Source of the DNA: a bacterium
GTDB taxonomy: Bacteria; Planctomycetota; UBA1135; GCA-002686595
Assembly: GCA_024228395.1 (NCBI GenBank)
Contig: JAAETM010000281.1
Span: 1 to 56,144 of the forward strand
Direction: 5' to 3'
Length of the DNA stretch: 56,144 nt
Part shown: one piece after another, positions 42,919 to 50,924 of the stretch
Layout: every line of letters starts with the position of its first letter
Numbering within the stretch: the stretch's first letter is position 1
Translations under genes and position numbers: made by a program
Notes under the pieces: model-generated
Database searches by the model: none
Seen by the model: the letters and a program-made list of their open reading frames with translations, nothing else
Told to the model about the DNA's origin: nothing

Positions 42919-45678
42919 ATGAGCAAAACCCTCGTCATCGTCGAATCACCGACCAAGGCCCGCACCCTTAAAAAGTACCTTGGAAGCGATTACATCGTGG
43001 AGTCCTCGGTGGGGCATATTCGCGACCTGCCCGCCAACGCCTCCGAGGTGCCCGCCAAACTGAAAGGCGAGGCCTGGTCTCGCTTGGGAGTTAATGTGGA
43101 GGAGGATTTTCAGCCCCTCTATATCGTGCGGCCCGACAAAAAGGCCAAAATCAAGGAGCTCAAGGACGCACTCAAGCAGGTCGACCGACTGTTGCTCGCG
43201 ACTGATGAAGACCGCGAAGGAGAAGCCATTTCCTGGCACCTCTTGGAGGTGCTCAAACCAACGGTCAAGGTCGAGCGAATGGTGTTCCACGAGATCACCA
43301 AGAAGGCCATCATGGAGGCTACACAGAACACTCGCGAGGTGGACTTCAACATGGTGGAGGCCCAGGAAAGCCGCCGCGTGATCGATCGCCTTTACGGTTA
43401 CGAGATCTCCCCGACCCTGTGGCGCAAGGTGCGTCCCAAGCTCAGCGCGGGGCGCGTTCAAAGCGTGGCGGTACGCATGCTGGTGGATCGCGAAAGAGCC
43501 CGAATGCGCTTCGTAGAGGCCGAATATTGGGACTTAGGGGCTGTCTTTGAAACTTGCGAAGGCCGTTCTTTCGACGCACGTTTGACCACCATCGACGGCA
43601 CGCGAGTCGCAGTTGGTAAGGACTTCGATCCGGACACGGGCAAGCTGGCCGGCAGGCGCGAGGTGGTTCACTTGGACAAGGGAGCCTCCGATGCGCTCAA
43701 GAAAGCCATCGAAAAAGGAGACTTCAAAGTCATCAGCGCTGAGGAAAAACCCTTCACCAAGAAACCCGCCGCACCCTTTACCACGTCGACCTTGCAACAG
43801 GAGGGCGGGCGCAAGCTGCGCTTCGAAGCCAAGCGCACCATGCGCGCGGCTCAACGCCTCTATGAAAACGGTTTCATCACTTATATGCGAACCGACTCGG
43901 TGGTGCTTTCCCAGGCAGCTATCGATCTGGCACGCGACGCGGTCAAGGAACTCTACGGAGCCGAATACTTGCCCGATTCGCCACGCACCTACAAGGGCAA
44001 GGTCAAGAATGCCCAGGAGGCCCACGAGGCGATCCGACCCGCGGGTGACGAGGTAGCCACCGTGGACGCGGTACGCCTGAAGTTGGGCGTGGATGAAGCC
44101 AAACTCTACGAGCTGATCCGCATGCGCACCCTGGCTTCGCAGATGAAGGACGCCAAGGGACGCCGCATGGTATTGCGCGTGGCCGCCCAGGATGGCAACC
44201 GCGAAATCGTGTTCCAGGCCAGCGGTTCGGTGATCGACTTCCCCGGTTTCCTGCGCGCCTACGTGGAAGGCGATGACAGTGGCGATGCCCTGGGTGGCGA
44301 CGAGAAAGTGCTGCCGCCCCTGGCCCAAGGCGATCAGGTCAAAGCCAAGCAACTCACCTGCGAGGAACACCATACGACGCCTCCCGCGCGCTTGACTGAA
44401 GCCTCCCTGGTGAAGGCCCTGGAAGAGTCTGGCATCGGCCGGCCCTCCACCTACGCTTCGATCATCGACACCATCCAGAACCGCAATTATTCGTTCAAGA
44501 AGGGCACAGCCCTGGTGCCCACTTTCACGGCCTTTGCGGTGACGGCCTTGCTCGAACAGCATTTCACGACGCTGATCGATCCCAAGTTCACGGCGCGCAT
44601 GGAAGAGCAACTGGACGCCATCGCCCGCGGCGAAGGTGGTCGCACGGAGTACCTGCGTTCCTTCTACAACGGCAACGGAAACCCTGGCTTGAAACCCCTG
44701 GTGGAGAATTCCATCGAGGTCATCGATGCCCGTACGATTTGCACCATTCCCCTGGGGCAGAACTCCCAAGGCGCGGACGTGGAAGTGCGTGTGGGCCGCT
44801 ACGGCCCGTTCCTCTCCTGTGAAGAAGACTCCGCCCCCCTGGCCGACGATGTGTGCCCGGATGAGGTCGACCTGGCCTTCGCCATCGAGCGCATCGAAGC
44901 CAAGAAACGCGGTGCCGAACCCGTTGGGGAGCATCCCGAAAGCGGTGAACCTGTTTACGTGAAGTCCGGCCGCTTCGGACCCTATGTGCAACTCGGTGAA
45001 GGCACCGACGACGAACGCCCCAAGATGGTTTCCCTGCTCAAGGGGATGGATCCCGAGAACCTGCCCTTCGAAACTGTGCTAGCGCTGCTTTCCCTGCCGC
45101 GCAACTTGGGAAAGGACGCCGAGGGCGAGGAAATCATGGCCTACAACGGCCGCTACGGTCCCTACATCAAGCGTGGCGCGGATACGCGAAGTTTGACCGC
45201 CGAGGACAACCTGCTCGAGATCGATCTCAAGCGCGCCTTGGAACTATTGGCCCAGGAGAAACCTGGCCGCGGCGGTCGCCGCACGGCCACCCCCATCAAG
45301 ACCTTTGATGACGTGCCCGAACTCGATGGTGGCCAAATCAAACTCATGGAAGGCCGCTACGGCCCCTATGTGTCCGATGGCGAATACAACGCATCCCTGC
45401 CCAAGGGCGCCAAGGCCGAGGAGCTGACCTTGACCATGGCCATCGAACTGCTCGAGCAGCGCCGCGCCAAGGGACCCGCCAAGGGGCGCAAGAAGAAGGC
45501 GGCTAAGAAGAAAGCCACCAAGAAGAAGGCGACCAACAAGAAGGCCGCCAAAAAGGCCACCACCAAAAAGGCCGCTTCCAAAAAGGCCGCTTCCAAAAAG
45601 AAAGCCGCCAAGAAAAAGGCAACCAAGAAAGCTGCCAAGGAAACCACCACCAAAAAAACTGCCGGCGGCAGGGAGTAA
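42919..45678 (+). CDS. topA: DNA topoisomerase I with lysine-rich tail
   Basis: 919 residues. TOPRIM motifs VIVESPTKA (Glu9) and TDEDREGE (96-98), RPKLSAGRVQSVA, and the active-site tyrosine Tyr322 in FITYMRTDS define a type IA enzyme that relaxes negative supercoils. Instead of four-cysteine zinc fingers, the C-terminal region has four short Topo_C repeats with the core GRYGPYV/GRFGPYV (about residues 630, 680, 745 and 815). The last 70 residues are nearly all Lys/Ala/Thr in AAKKKATKKK-like units, which would bind DNA nonspecifically, as in actinobacterial TopA. Confidence 0.96.
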   Translation: MSKTLVIVESPTKARTLKKYLGSDYIVESSVGHIRDLPANASEVPAKLKGEAWSRLGVNVEEDFQPLYIVRPDKKAKIKELKDALKQVDRLLLATDEDREGEAISWHLLEVLKPTVKVERMVFHEITKKAIMEATQNTREVDFNMVEAQESRRVIDRLYGYEISPTLWRKVRPKLSAGRVQSVAVRMLVDRERARMRFVEAEYWDLGAVFETCEGRSFDARLTTIDGTRVAVGKDFDPDTGKLAGRREVVHLDKGASDALKKAIEKGDFKVISAEEKPFTKKPAAPFTTSTLQQEGGRKLRFEAKRTMRAAQRLYENGFITYMRTDSVVLSQAAIDLARDAVKELYGAEYLPDSPRTYKGKVKNAQEAHEAIRPAGDEVATVDAVRLKLGVDEAKLYELIRMRTLASQMKDAKGRRMVLRVAAQDGNREIVFQASGSVIDFPGFLRAYVEGDDSGDALGGDEKVLPPLAQGDQVKAKQLTCEEHHTTPPARLTEASLVKALEESGIGRPSTYASIIDTIQNRNYSFKKGTALVPTFTAFAVTALLEQHFTTLIDPKFTARMEEQLDAIARGEGGRTEYLRSFYNGNGNPGLKPLVENSIEVIDARTICTIPLGQNSQGADVEVRVGRYGPFLSCEEDSAPLADDVCPDEVDLAFAIERIEAKKRGAEPVGEHPESGEPVYVKSGRFGPYVQLGEGTDDERPKMVSLLKGMDPENLPFETVLALLSLPRNLGKDAEGEEIMAYNGRYGPYIKRGADTRSLTAEDNLLEIDLKRALELLAQEKPGRGGRRTATPIKTFDDVPELDGGQIKLMEGRYGPYVSDGEYNASLPKGAKAEELTLTMAIELLEQRRAKGPAKGRKKKAAKKKATKKKATNKKAAKKATTKKAASKKAASKKKAAKKKATKKAAKETTTKKTAGGRE

Positions 45679-45696
45679 CCCGGACCGGCTTCAACC

Positions 45697-46548
45697 GTGG
45701 CCCATCAGAACCGTATCGTTCAGGGGGACAACCTTGTTTTCCTGCGCGGCCTACCTGACGCGTGTGCGGATCTGATCTACATCGATCCCCCGTTCAACAC
45801 AGCAAAACCCAGACCCGCCGCAACGTGAAAACCGTGCGCGACGAAGAATGCGATCGCGTGGATTTTCGGGGGCAGCGCTACCGCAGCGAACCCGGGAAGA
45901 GCACGGCCTATGGCGACGCCTTCGATGACTTCCGGGCTTTTTTCGAACCACGCCTGCGCGAGGCCTGCCGTGTGCTCAAACCCTCGGGGAGTTTCTTCCT
46001 GCATATGGATTACCGCGAGGTGCACTACGCCAAGGTGTGGCTCGACAGCATCTTCGGTCGCGACCGCTTCCAGAACGAAATCATCTGGGCTTACGACTAC
46101 TACTGCGGCCGCAGCAGGAGTCGTTGGCCGGCCAAGCACGACAACATCCTCTGGTACACGCACGAGACCAAGGGTTTTACCTTCAACTTCGACGCCATGG
46201 ATCGCATCCCATACATGGCGCCAGGTTTGGTGAGCAAGGAGAAAGCCGCCCGGGGCAAGACGCCCACCGACGTTTGGTGGCACACGATCGTGAGCCCCAC
46301 GGGCAAGGAGAAAACCGGTTACGCCACCCAAAAACCCCTGGGGGTGCTCAAGCGTTTCATCAATGTGCACACCAACCCTGGCGACCTGGTCTTGGATTTT
46401 TTTTGCGGGTTCCGGCACCACCGATCACGCCGCAGCGGAGCTGGGACGGTCCTTTTGGCTGGTGGATGAGAACCCCCAAGCGATCGACATTATGGGGGAA
46501 CGCCTGGGAGCCTGGCAGCCCCAGGTCGAACGCCTGCCCCAAAGCTAG
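45697..46548 (+). pseudogene. Beta-class DNA adenine methyltransferase broken by two compensating frameshifts
   Basis: The frame opens with GTG at 45697 and reads into the motif-IV region DLIYIDPPFNT, then hits TGA at 45826. Homologous reading continues in another frame (KTQTRRNVKTVRDEE to GDLVLDFF), and after a run of eight T (46397-46404) shifts back to give FFAGSGTTDHAAAELGRSFW (motif I FxGxGTT) and ends at TAG 46548. One missing base near 45803 (GGC read as GC) and one extra T restore a 283-residue protein. Motif order IV...I fits beta-class N6-adenine or N4-cytosine enzymes. It could be a true pseudogene or base-calling errors. No restriction gene is adjacent; it follows topA by 18 bases. 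Confidence 0.8.
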
Positions 46549-46786
46549 GGCGTGCAATCGCCCCACAGGGGGCTAGTCCGGGAAGGTCGGCACCTTTATT
46601 ACGATTTATCAAGCTCCTGACGCTGGCAGCTTGCCAAGGCATGGGGGCGCGCTAGCATTGAGGCCATACCCTGTCCACCTTCGCAAAGTCCGGTCCTCGG
46701 TGCCAGTCGGTTATTTTGAGGTCCCCTTCGCGTCCACCGCAGTCCCCCGTCCACCGGGCGGGCTGAACTTCCAACGGATACAGACC

Positions 46787-47356
46787 ATGAAGAAAAGCGC
46801 CCTAATGGCCCTGGCAATTACCGCCGGGCTCACCGTGTTTTCCTGCGGCTCCCAAGAGGCTCCCGCTAACACCACAGCCGCCAAGCCCAAGCCCAAGGCT
46901 GCGGCCGCAGCACAGCCGCCCTTGGACGCGACGAACATTGTGTCCTTGGCCCTTGGTTCAGAAGATCACACAACGCTCGTTGCAGCGCTCAAGGCAGCTG
47001 AATACGTCCACGTCGCATCTAATACAGGACCCTTGACGGTCTTTGCACCGGTCAACGCAGCTTTTGATGCTCTCCCCGCAGGAACCGTAGAGGGCTTGCT
47101 CAAGCCAGAAAACATCGAAGCCTTGCGCAACGTGCTCAAGTACCACGTGACCACTTCCGCGGTCCAGACATCCTGGCTCAAGGACGGGCAGAGTCTCCCG
47201 ATGGCCAATGGCAAGAGGGTCACGATCGGTGTCAAGGATGGCAAGTACACCATCATCGATGCGAGCAACAGAAGCGCGAACATTGTGGCTTCAATCCCGG
47301 CCTCCAACGGAATGCTGTACATCATCGACTCAGTGTTGCTTCCGCCCGCCGAGTAA
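46787..47356 (+). CDS. Fasciclin-domain lipoprotein
   Basis: From the ATG at 46787 the 189-residue protein starts MKKSALMALAITAGLTVFSC, a lipoprotein signal with the lipobox Cys at 20; the longer frame from 46631 is not supported. An Ala/Lys/Pro linker leads to one fasciclin (FAS1) domain: ALGSEDHTTLVAALKAAEYV, GPLTVFAPVNAAFDALPAGT, LRNVLKYHVTTSAV and NIVASIPASNGMLYIIDSVL (H1 and H2 motifs). These domains mediate adhesion. A 21-bp-stem terminator follows at once. Confidence 0.9.
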   Translation: MKKSALMALAITAGLTVFSCGSQEAPANTTAAKPKPKAAAAAQPPLDATNIVSLALGSEDHTTLVAALKAAEYVHVASNTGPLTVFAPVNAAFDALPAGTVEGLLKPENIEALRNVLKYHVTTSAVQTSWLKDGQSLPMANGKRVTIGVKDGKYTIIDASNRSANIVASIPASNGMLYIIDSVLLPPAE

Positions 47357-47661
47357 GGCTGGAGGTCGACTCGCCGCAGTCATCAACCGGGCGGCCCATG
47401 GGACTCACAAGTCCCATGGGCCGCCCGGTTTTTCGTAGCTGCCTGGGTTCGGTGTGGTTTCCCTGGGGCCAGCATGGCGCACTCCCATGGGGTCAAGAAC
47501 AAGGGTCGCGGGGCCAGCGGGGCCCCTGAATTGGACGGAGCTCCGCAAGGTGTGCTTGCGGAGCTCCAAATGGCGCTTTCTTGGGGGGCTGGCTGGATTC
47601 GTCAACACGGAACCCAGGCAGTCACCTTGATGGCTCCTGCGGCAGAAGCCCCATTTGAAAG
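47357..47661. other. Spacer between fasciclin gene and nos operon end
   Basis: No gene is seen. Besides the long terminator on the left, it contains a second perfect hairpin, GGAGCTCCGCAAG-gtgtg-CTTGCGGAGCTCC (47537-47567, 13-bp stem), without a T-run on either side. It lies about 95 bases after the stop of the cytochrome gene on the minus strand and may end or protect the nos transcript. Confidence 0.55.
47385..47434 (+). terminator. Very long intrinsic terminator hairpin
   Basis: A perfect 21-bp stem (47385-47405 with 47410-47430) closes a 4-base loop caca and runs directly into T residues (47429-47433). The stem carries GGGCGGCCCATGGGACT on its left arm. It lies about 30 bases past the fasciclin stop. 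Confidence 0.9.
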
Positions 47662-48036
47662 CTACTTCTTCAGGCTTCGAACGTGGGCCACCAGGGCCTT
47701 CAAGACCTTCGGCTTGCCCTTGAGCAGCGGGGTGGCCGGCATGGCAGGTGATTTGCCGACCGCGCCACCGCCGTACTGGATGATTTTGGAGATGTACTCA
47801 TCGTCCACGGAATCCTGCCACGCGGCGTCGCTCAGGTCGCGGGGCTTGGGGTCGAAGCCAGCTGAGGCAGCGCCATCGCCTTGACCCTCGGCGCCGTGGC
47901 AGAGTACGCAGGTCTTGGCAAAGGTGTCCTTGCCAGCGGCCAATTCTTGAGCGGTCAGGCTGTCCGTGGGCGTGGGGGCTTCCGAGGCACCGCAGGAGGC
48001 GAGGGCGAGGGAAGCGAGGAGGATTTTTACTTTCAT
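47662..48036 (-). CDS. c-type cytochrome lipoprotein of the nos operon
   Basis: 124 residues: lipoprotein signal (KILLASLALASC, Cys15), haem site CVLCH (43-47) and a distal Met in KSPAMPATP as likely sixth ligand; class-I cytochrome c pattern with YGGGAVGKSPAMPA. It is the last gene of the nos operon, 4 bases after the membrane protein. It is a good candidate for delivering electrons to NosZ in the periplasm, in place of the NosR flavoprotein, which is absent. Inference from position; the haem motif is directly seen. Confidence 0.88.
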   Translation of the reverse strand: MKVKILLASLALASCGASEAPTPTDSLTAQELAAGKDTFAKTCVLCHGAEGQGDGAASAGFDPKPRDLSDAAWQDSVDDEYISKIIQYGGGAVGKSPAMPATPLLKGKPKVLKALVAHVRSLKK

Positions 48037-48040
48037 GGGA

Positions 48041-48709
48041 TCAGGAGGTTGGGGTCGATGCGGCCAGGGCCGCGGTGTTCTTCTTGTGGCCGAGATAGCC
48101 TTTTACGAGGTGCCAAGCCGTGATGGCAAAAACGCCTGTGACCGCCACAAAAACACCGATGGAGCCAGCTCGGGGAAGGCTCGTGATGTAGAAGTTTGCG
48201 ATCTGTTTGGATCCGAAAATGGCGGGCGTGAAGGGTTCCACATTCACCGGGGCCGCCGGGTCGAGATCATGGCCCAGGGTATAAAGGTGCAACCAGAAGC
48301 GGAAGGCCAGGAAGCCGCTGATATAGCCGTAAATCACCGCCAGGTCCACCAGGGTGCGGATATTGCCGATCACGGCGGTGCGCAGGGAGAGCAGCGCCAA
48401 GAACCCGATCGCGAAGGGGATCCAATCCAGGTCAGCGAGCAGCTCACCTTCGATCGGAGCCATCCCGATGTAGTGGTTCAGGGTGTTGATTTCGGGGATG
48501 TCCTTGCCATCGTTGCCGCCGACCACCTGGTACGACCAGACGTCGACCTCCAGCCCCTTTGGGTACTGGGGGGCTTGCATGCTGATGTTCCAGAGCGGAG
48601 CGAAGAAGGAGAGGAACAGGGGTAGGACCAACAGGGCGAGCAAGAACCGGGAGCGGTAATTGATCGGGTTGTCCAAGTAGGCTTCGAATTTTTCGAGTGC
48701 GACTTTCAT
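48041..48709 (-). CDS. Conserved nos-associated membrane protein
   Basis: The ATG at 48709 (MKVALEKFEAYLDNPINYRS) gives 222 residues; the longer frame to 48859 runs back into nosY. Four to five membrane helices. The loop after the first helix contains PLWNISMQAPQYPKGLEVDV and INTLNHYIGMAPI, a pattern I recall from proteins beside clade II nosZ in other phyla. Its role is not established; it may anchor or couple electron transfer to the cytochrome and NosZ. It lies between nosY (19 bases upstream) and the cytochrome gene. Confidence 0.75.
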   Translation of the reverse strand: MKVALEKFEAYLDNPINYRSRFLLALLVLPLFLSFFAPLWNISMQAPQYPKGLEVDVWSYQVVGGNDGKDIPEINTLNHYIGMAPIEGELLADLDWIPFAIGFLALLSLRTAVIGNIRTLVDLAVIYGYISGFLAFRFWLHLYTLGHDLDPAAPVNVEPFTPAIFGSKQIANFYITSLPRAGSIGVFVAVTGVFAITAWHLVKGYLGHKKNTAALAASTPTS

Positions 48710-48728
48710 CGGGTTGGAATGTGGGGGA

Positions 48729-49577
48729 TTACAGGAGGTCGTAGCGTCGGAACGAGCGTAAACCCGTCCACCAGCAGGTGACTCCCAGGAGGATCGGCCA
48801 GATGAGACCGATTGAAAGCAAGGCTCCCTGGCCGAGGCGGTTGGCGATGTAGAAACCAACCGGGCCCAGGGTCGCGAGTTCGGGATCCCCGCCGGCGAGC
48901 AGGGCGAGGCGTGCGTCTTGTACGGGATTGATCGCAGCCAGCAGAAAGACCGACTGCGGGTCCACGCGCCATTGCAGCAGCATGCCGATCAGGGCCAGGT
49001 CGAGCAGGGCGATCGAGGCGGCCCACACCAACAGGATCCAGATCAGGGTGCGTGCGGGGTGGCGCACGGTGGAGGAGATCAGCATGCCGATGCCGGTGAA
49101 GGCGATCAGCTCGGCGGTGCACACCGCCAGCGTGCGGGCCAGGAAGACCACGTCGATGGTTTCCCCGTAGTGGAGCCGCGCAATGAGTGCACAACCCCCA
49201 AACACCAGGAACAAAGGCCCCAGCAATAGCAGTAGGCGAACCGAGGTCACCGCCGCGAAGTACGTGCGCCGCGACAGCGGGTTGCTGAACAGGAACTCCA
49301 GGGTGCCTGTGCTGCGCGCCTGGCCGATGATTTGTCCGGTGGCCGCCAGGGCCAACAGGGGCAGGACCACAACCAGCGCATGGGAGAAGGAGAACATGAC
49401 CCGGCTCATGCCGGTGAAGCCCATCACCTTCGATTCATGCATGCCTGCGAAAACGAAGACGCCGACCAGGACCACGTCGACGATCGTCGCGAACAGCAGC
49501 CAGCGGGAGCGTAGACCGTCCGCGAGCTCCAAGGAAGCCGTGGCGCGAAACTGCCGGGAAAACGAGGTACGCGTCAT
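48729..49577 (-). CDS. nosY: NosY ABC permease for NosZ maturation
   Basis: 282 residues with six membrane helices. LEFLFSNPLSRRTYFAAVTS is the ABC-2 coupling region typical of NosY, and the end reads GLRSFRRYDLL. NosF, NosY and NosD together help assemble the CuZ centre of N2O reductase, possibly by moving a sulfur species to the periplasm. The start overlaps the nosL stop by four bases (ATGA). Confidence 0.9.
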   Translation of the reverse strand: MTRTSFSRQFRATASLELADGLRSRWLLFATIVDVVLVGVFVFAGMHESKVMGFTGMSRVMFSFSHALVVVLPLLALAATGQIIGQARSTGTLEFLFSNPLSRRTYFAAVTSVRLLLLLGPLFLVFGGCALIARLHYGETIDVVFLARTLAVCTAELIAFTGIGMLISSTVRHPARTLIWILLVWAASIALLDLALIGMLLQWRVDPQSVFLLAAINPVQDARLALLAGGDPELATLGPVGFYIANRLGQGALLSIGLIWPILLGVTCWWTGLRSFRRYDLL

Positions 49578-50044
49578 TTGGAGAGCACCTCAGCGGTGGC
49601 TTCGGGGAGGCCGATCGAGTCGGGGGTTCCGATTGGAACGGCGCCGAGTCCGTAGTCCATGGGCGAACCGTCGGTGCGCAGGAAGGCGGCTTCTTCGGCG
49701 GCCAGCCAGTGGTCCTTGTCCAGCTCCCGGAACCAACGTGCGTGGATAGGGGTGCCGTCTATTTGCAGTTGCTTCTCATGCAGGAAGAGGCATCCGGGAT
49801 CATCGTAGAAGTAGGTCGTTCCATCCTCGATGGTCATCTGCGCTGCAAAGCGCGGATCCCCCAGGTGCATGGCACAAAAGATGCAAGGAGTCTTGTCCCA
49901 GATGACCGGTTTGGGGCCATCGACCGCCTTGTTGTTGGTCGCGAGCACGAAGGCGATCACACCCAGAAGGACCAAACCCAGCAGCAGCATCGGGCTGGCG
50001 CTGAAACCGGCGCGTCGGCTCGGATAGGGGGCTTTACTGCGCAT
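49574..50044 (-). CDS. nosL: NosL-like copper chaperone
   Basis: From the ATG at 50044 the protein has 156 residues with one N-terminal membrane helix (MLLLGLVLLGVIAFVLAT) instead of the usual lipobox. The copper-binding motif reads CIFCAM (Cys54, Cys57, Met59), and GTTYFYDDPGCLFLHEK is the NosL core. It would hand Cu(I) to apo-NosZ. It overlaps nosF by 11 bases and nosY by 4. A longer in-frame opening (to 50446) runs antiframe through nosF and is rejected. Confidence 0.88.
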   Translation of the reverse strand: MRSKAPYPSRRAGFSASPMLLLGLVLLGVIAFVLATNNKAVDGPKPVIWDKTPCIFCAMHLGDPRFAAQMTIEDGTTYFYDDPGCLFLHEKQLQIDGTPIHARWFRELDKDHWLAAEEAAFLRTDGSPMDYGLGAVPIGTPDSIGLPEATAEVLSK

Positions 50045-50924
50045 GGTTTGCCTCCGATTGCACTTCCAGATCCACACTTTCCACATCGTGAACAATGAGG
50101 TCGAGAACCGACTCATGGGCCTGCCATCCGAGCGCGAGCAGCACCTGGTCCTTGTCCTGTGCGGGGAAGAAACCGATCCATTGCTCGGGGTGAACGCGTT
50201 TGAAACCGAGCCCGCGCAGCCAGGAGTCATCGACCTCGCGCTTGCAGCGCAGTTCGATAACCGTCTGGGAACTCTGGGCCAGGAAGTCGCGCGCTTCCCC
50301 ATGGAAGACCACCGAACCATCGCGCAGGAGGGCGATCTCGCCCACCAGGCTGCGCAACTCGTCGGGGCGGTGGCTGGCCAGGATGACCGTGGTGTCCGGC
50401 GCGATGCGGTCGAACATTTGCAGGAAAGCCGCGCGCGCCTCGGCATCCAAGCTGGCGGTGGGTTCGTCCATGACGAGCAGCCGTACCGGACCCGCCAGGG
50501 CCATGGCGATCATGAGCTTCTGGCGCATGCCGCCCGAAAGCGCGCCCACTTCCTTGGAATGGTTGGCCTTCAGGTCGAAGGACAGCTCCCCGGCGCAATC
50601 GGAAACCGCCTGCGGATCCAAGTTACGCAGCAGGCAGACCGCCTTGACCAGGTCCCGCACGGGAGCCCGGGTCTGGGGAGCAAACTGGGGGATGTAAGCC
50701 AGGGAGTGGTCCAGGGCCGGGTGCCGCTTTTGCTCTTGATCGTTCAGCCAGATCGAGCCTTGGCAGTGCACGGTGCCCATCAAGGCTCGAATCAAGGTGG
50801 ACTTACCCGAACCGTTGGGCCCGACCAGGGCGGTTCGGCTGCCGCTCTCGAGCAACAAGTCCACGCCGGCGAGCGCATGTTGCTTGCCGAAGCTCTTGCT
50901 GAGCCCTTTGAACTCGATCTTCAT
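50034..50924 (-). CDS. nosF: NosF ABC ATPase
   Basis: 296 residues from the ATG at 50924, sharing ATGA with the nosD stop. Walker A GPNGSGKST, signature LSGGMRQKLM, Walker B RLLVMDEPTASLD, switch VILASHRPDE. The small C-terminal domain (about 80 residues) is of the NosF/CcmA type. It energises NosY in NosZ maturation. Confidence 0.93.
   Translation of the reverse strand: MKIEFKGLSKSFGKQHALAGVDLLLESGSRTALVGPNGSGKSTLIRALMGTVHCQGSIWLNDQEQKRHPALDHSLAYIPQFAPQTRAPVRDLVKAVCLLRNLDPQAVSDCAGELSFDLKANHSKEVGALSGGMRQKLMIAMALAGPVRLLVMDEPTASLDAEARAAFLQMFDRIAPDTTVILASHRPDELRSLVGEIALLRDGSVVFHGEARDFLAQSSQTVIELRCKREVDDSWLRGLGFKRVHPEQWIGFFPAQDKDQVLLALGWQAHESVLDLIVHDVESVDLEVQSEANHAQ

Noticed and set aside
43534..44991. 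485-codon minus-strand frame opposite topA
   Set aside because: Antisense of a certain gene; no recognisable motif.
45480..45678. Repetitive AAGAAGGC-like DNA, first taken for a repeat array
   Set aside because: It is in frame and encodes the Lys/Ala tail of TopA; unit spacing is irregular, with no spacers as in CRISPR.
45800..46404. Programmed frameshifting in the methyltransferase
   Set aside because: The first site lacks a slippery heptamer and downstream structure, and two opposite shifts would be required; mutation or base-calling error is simpler.
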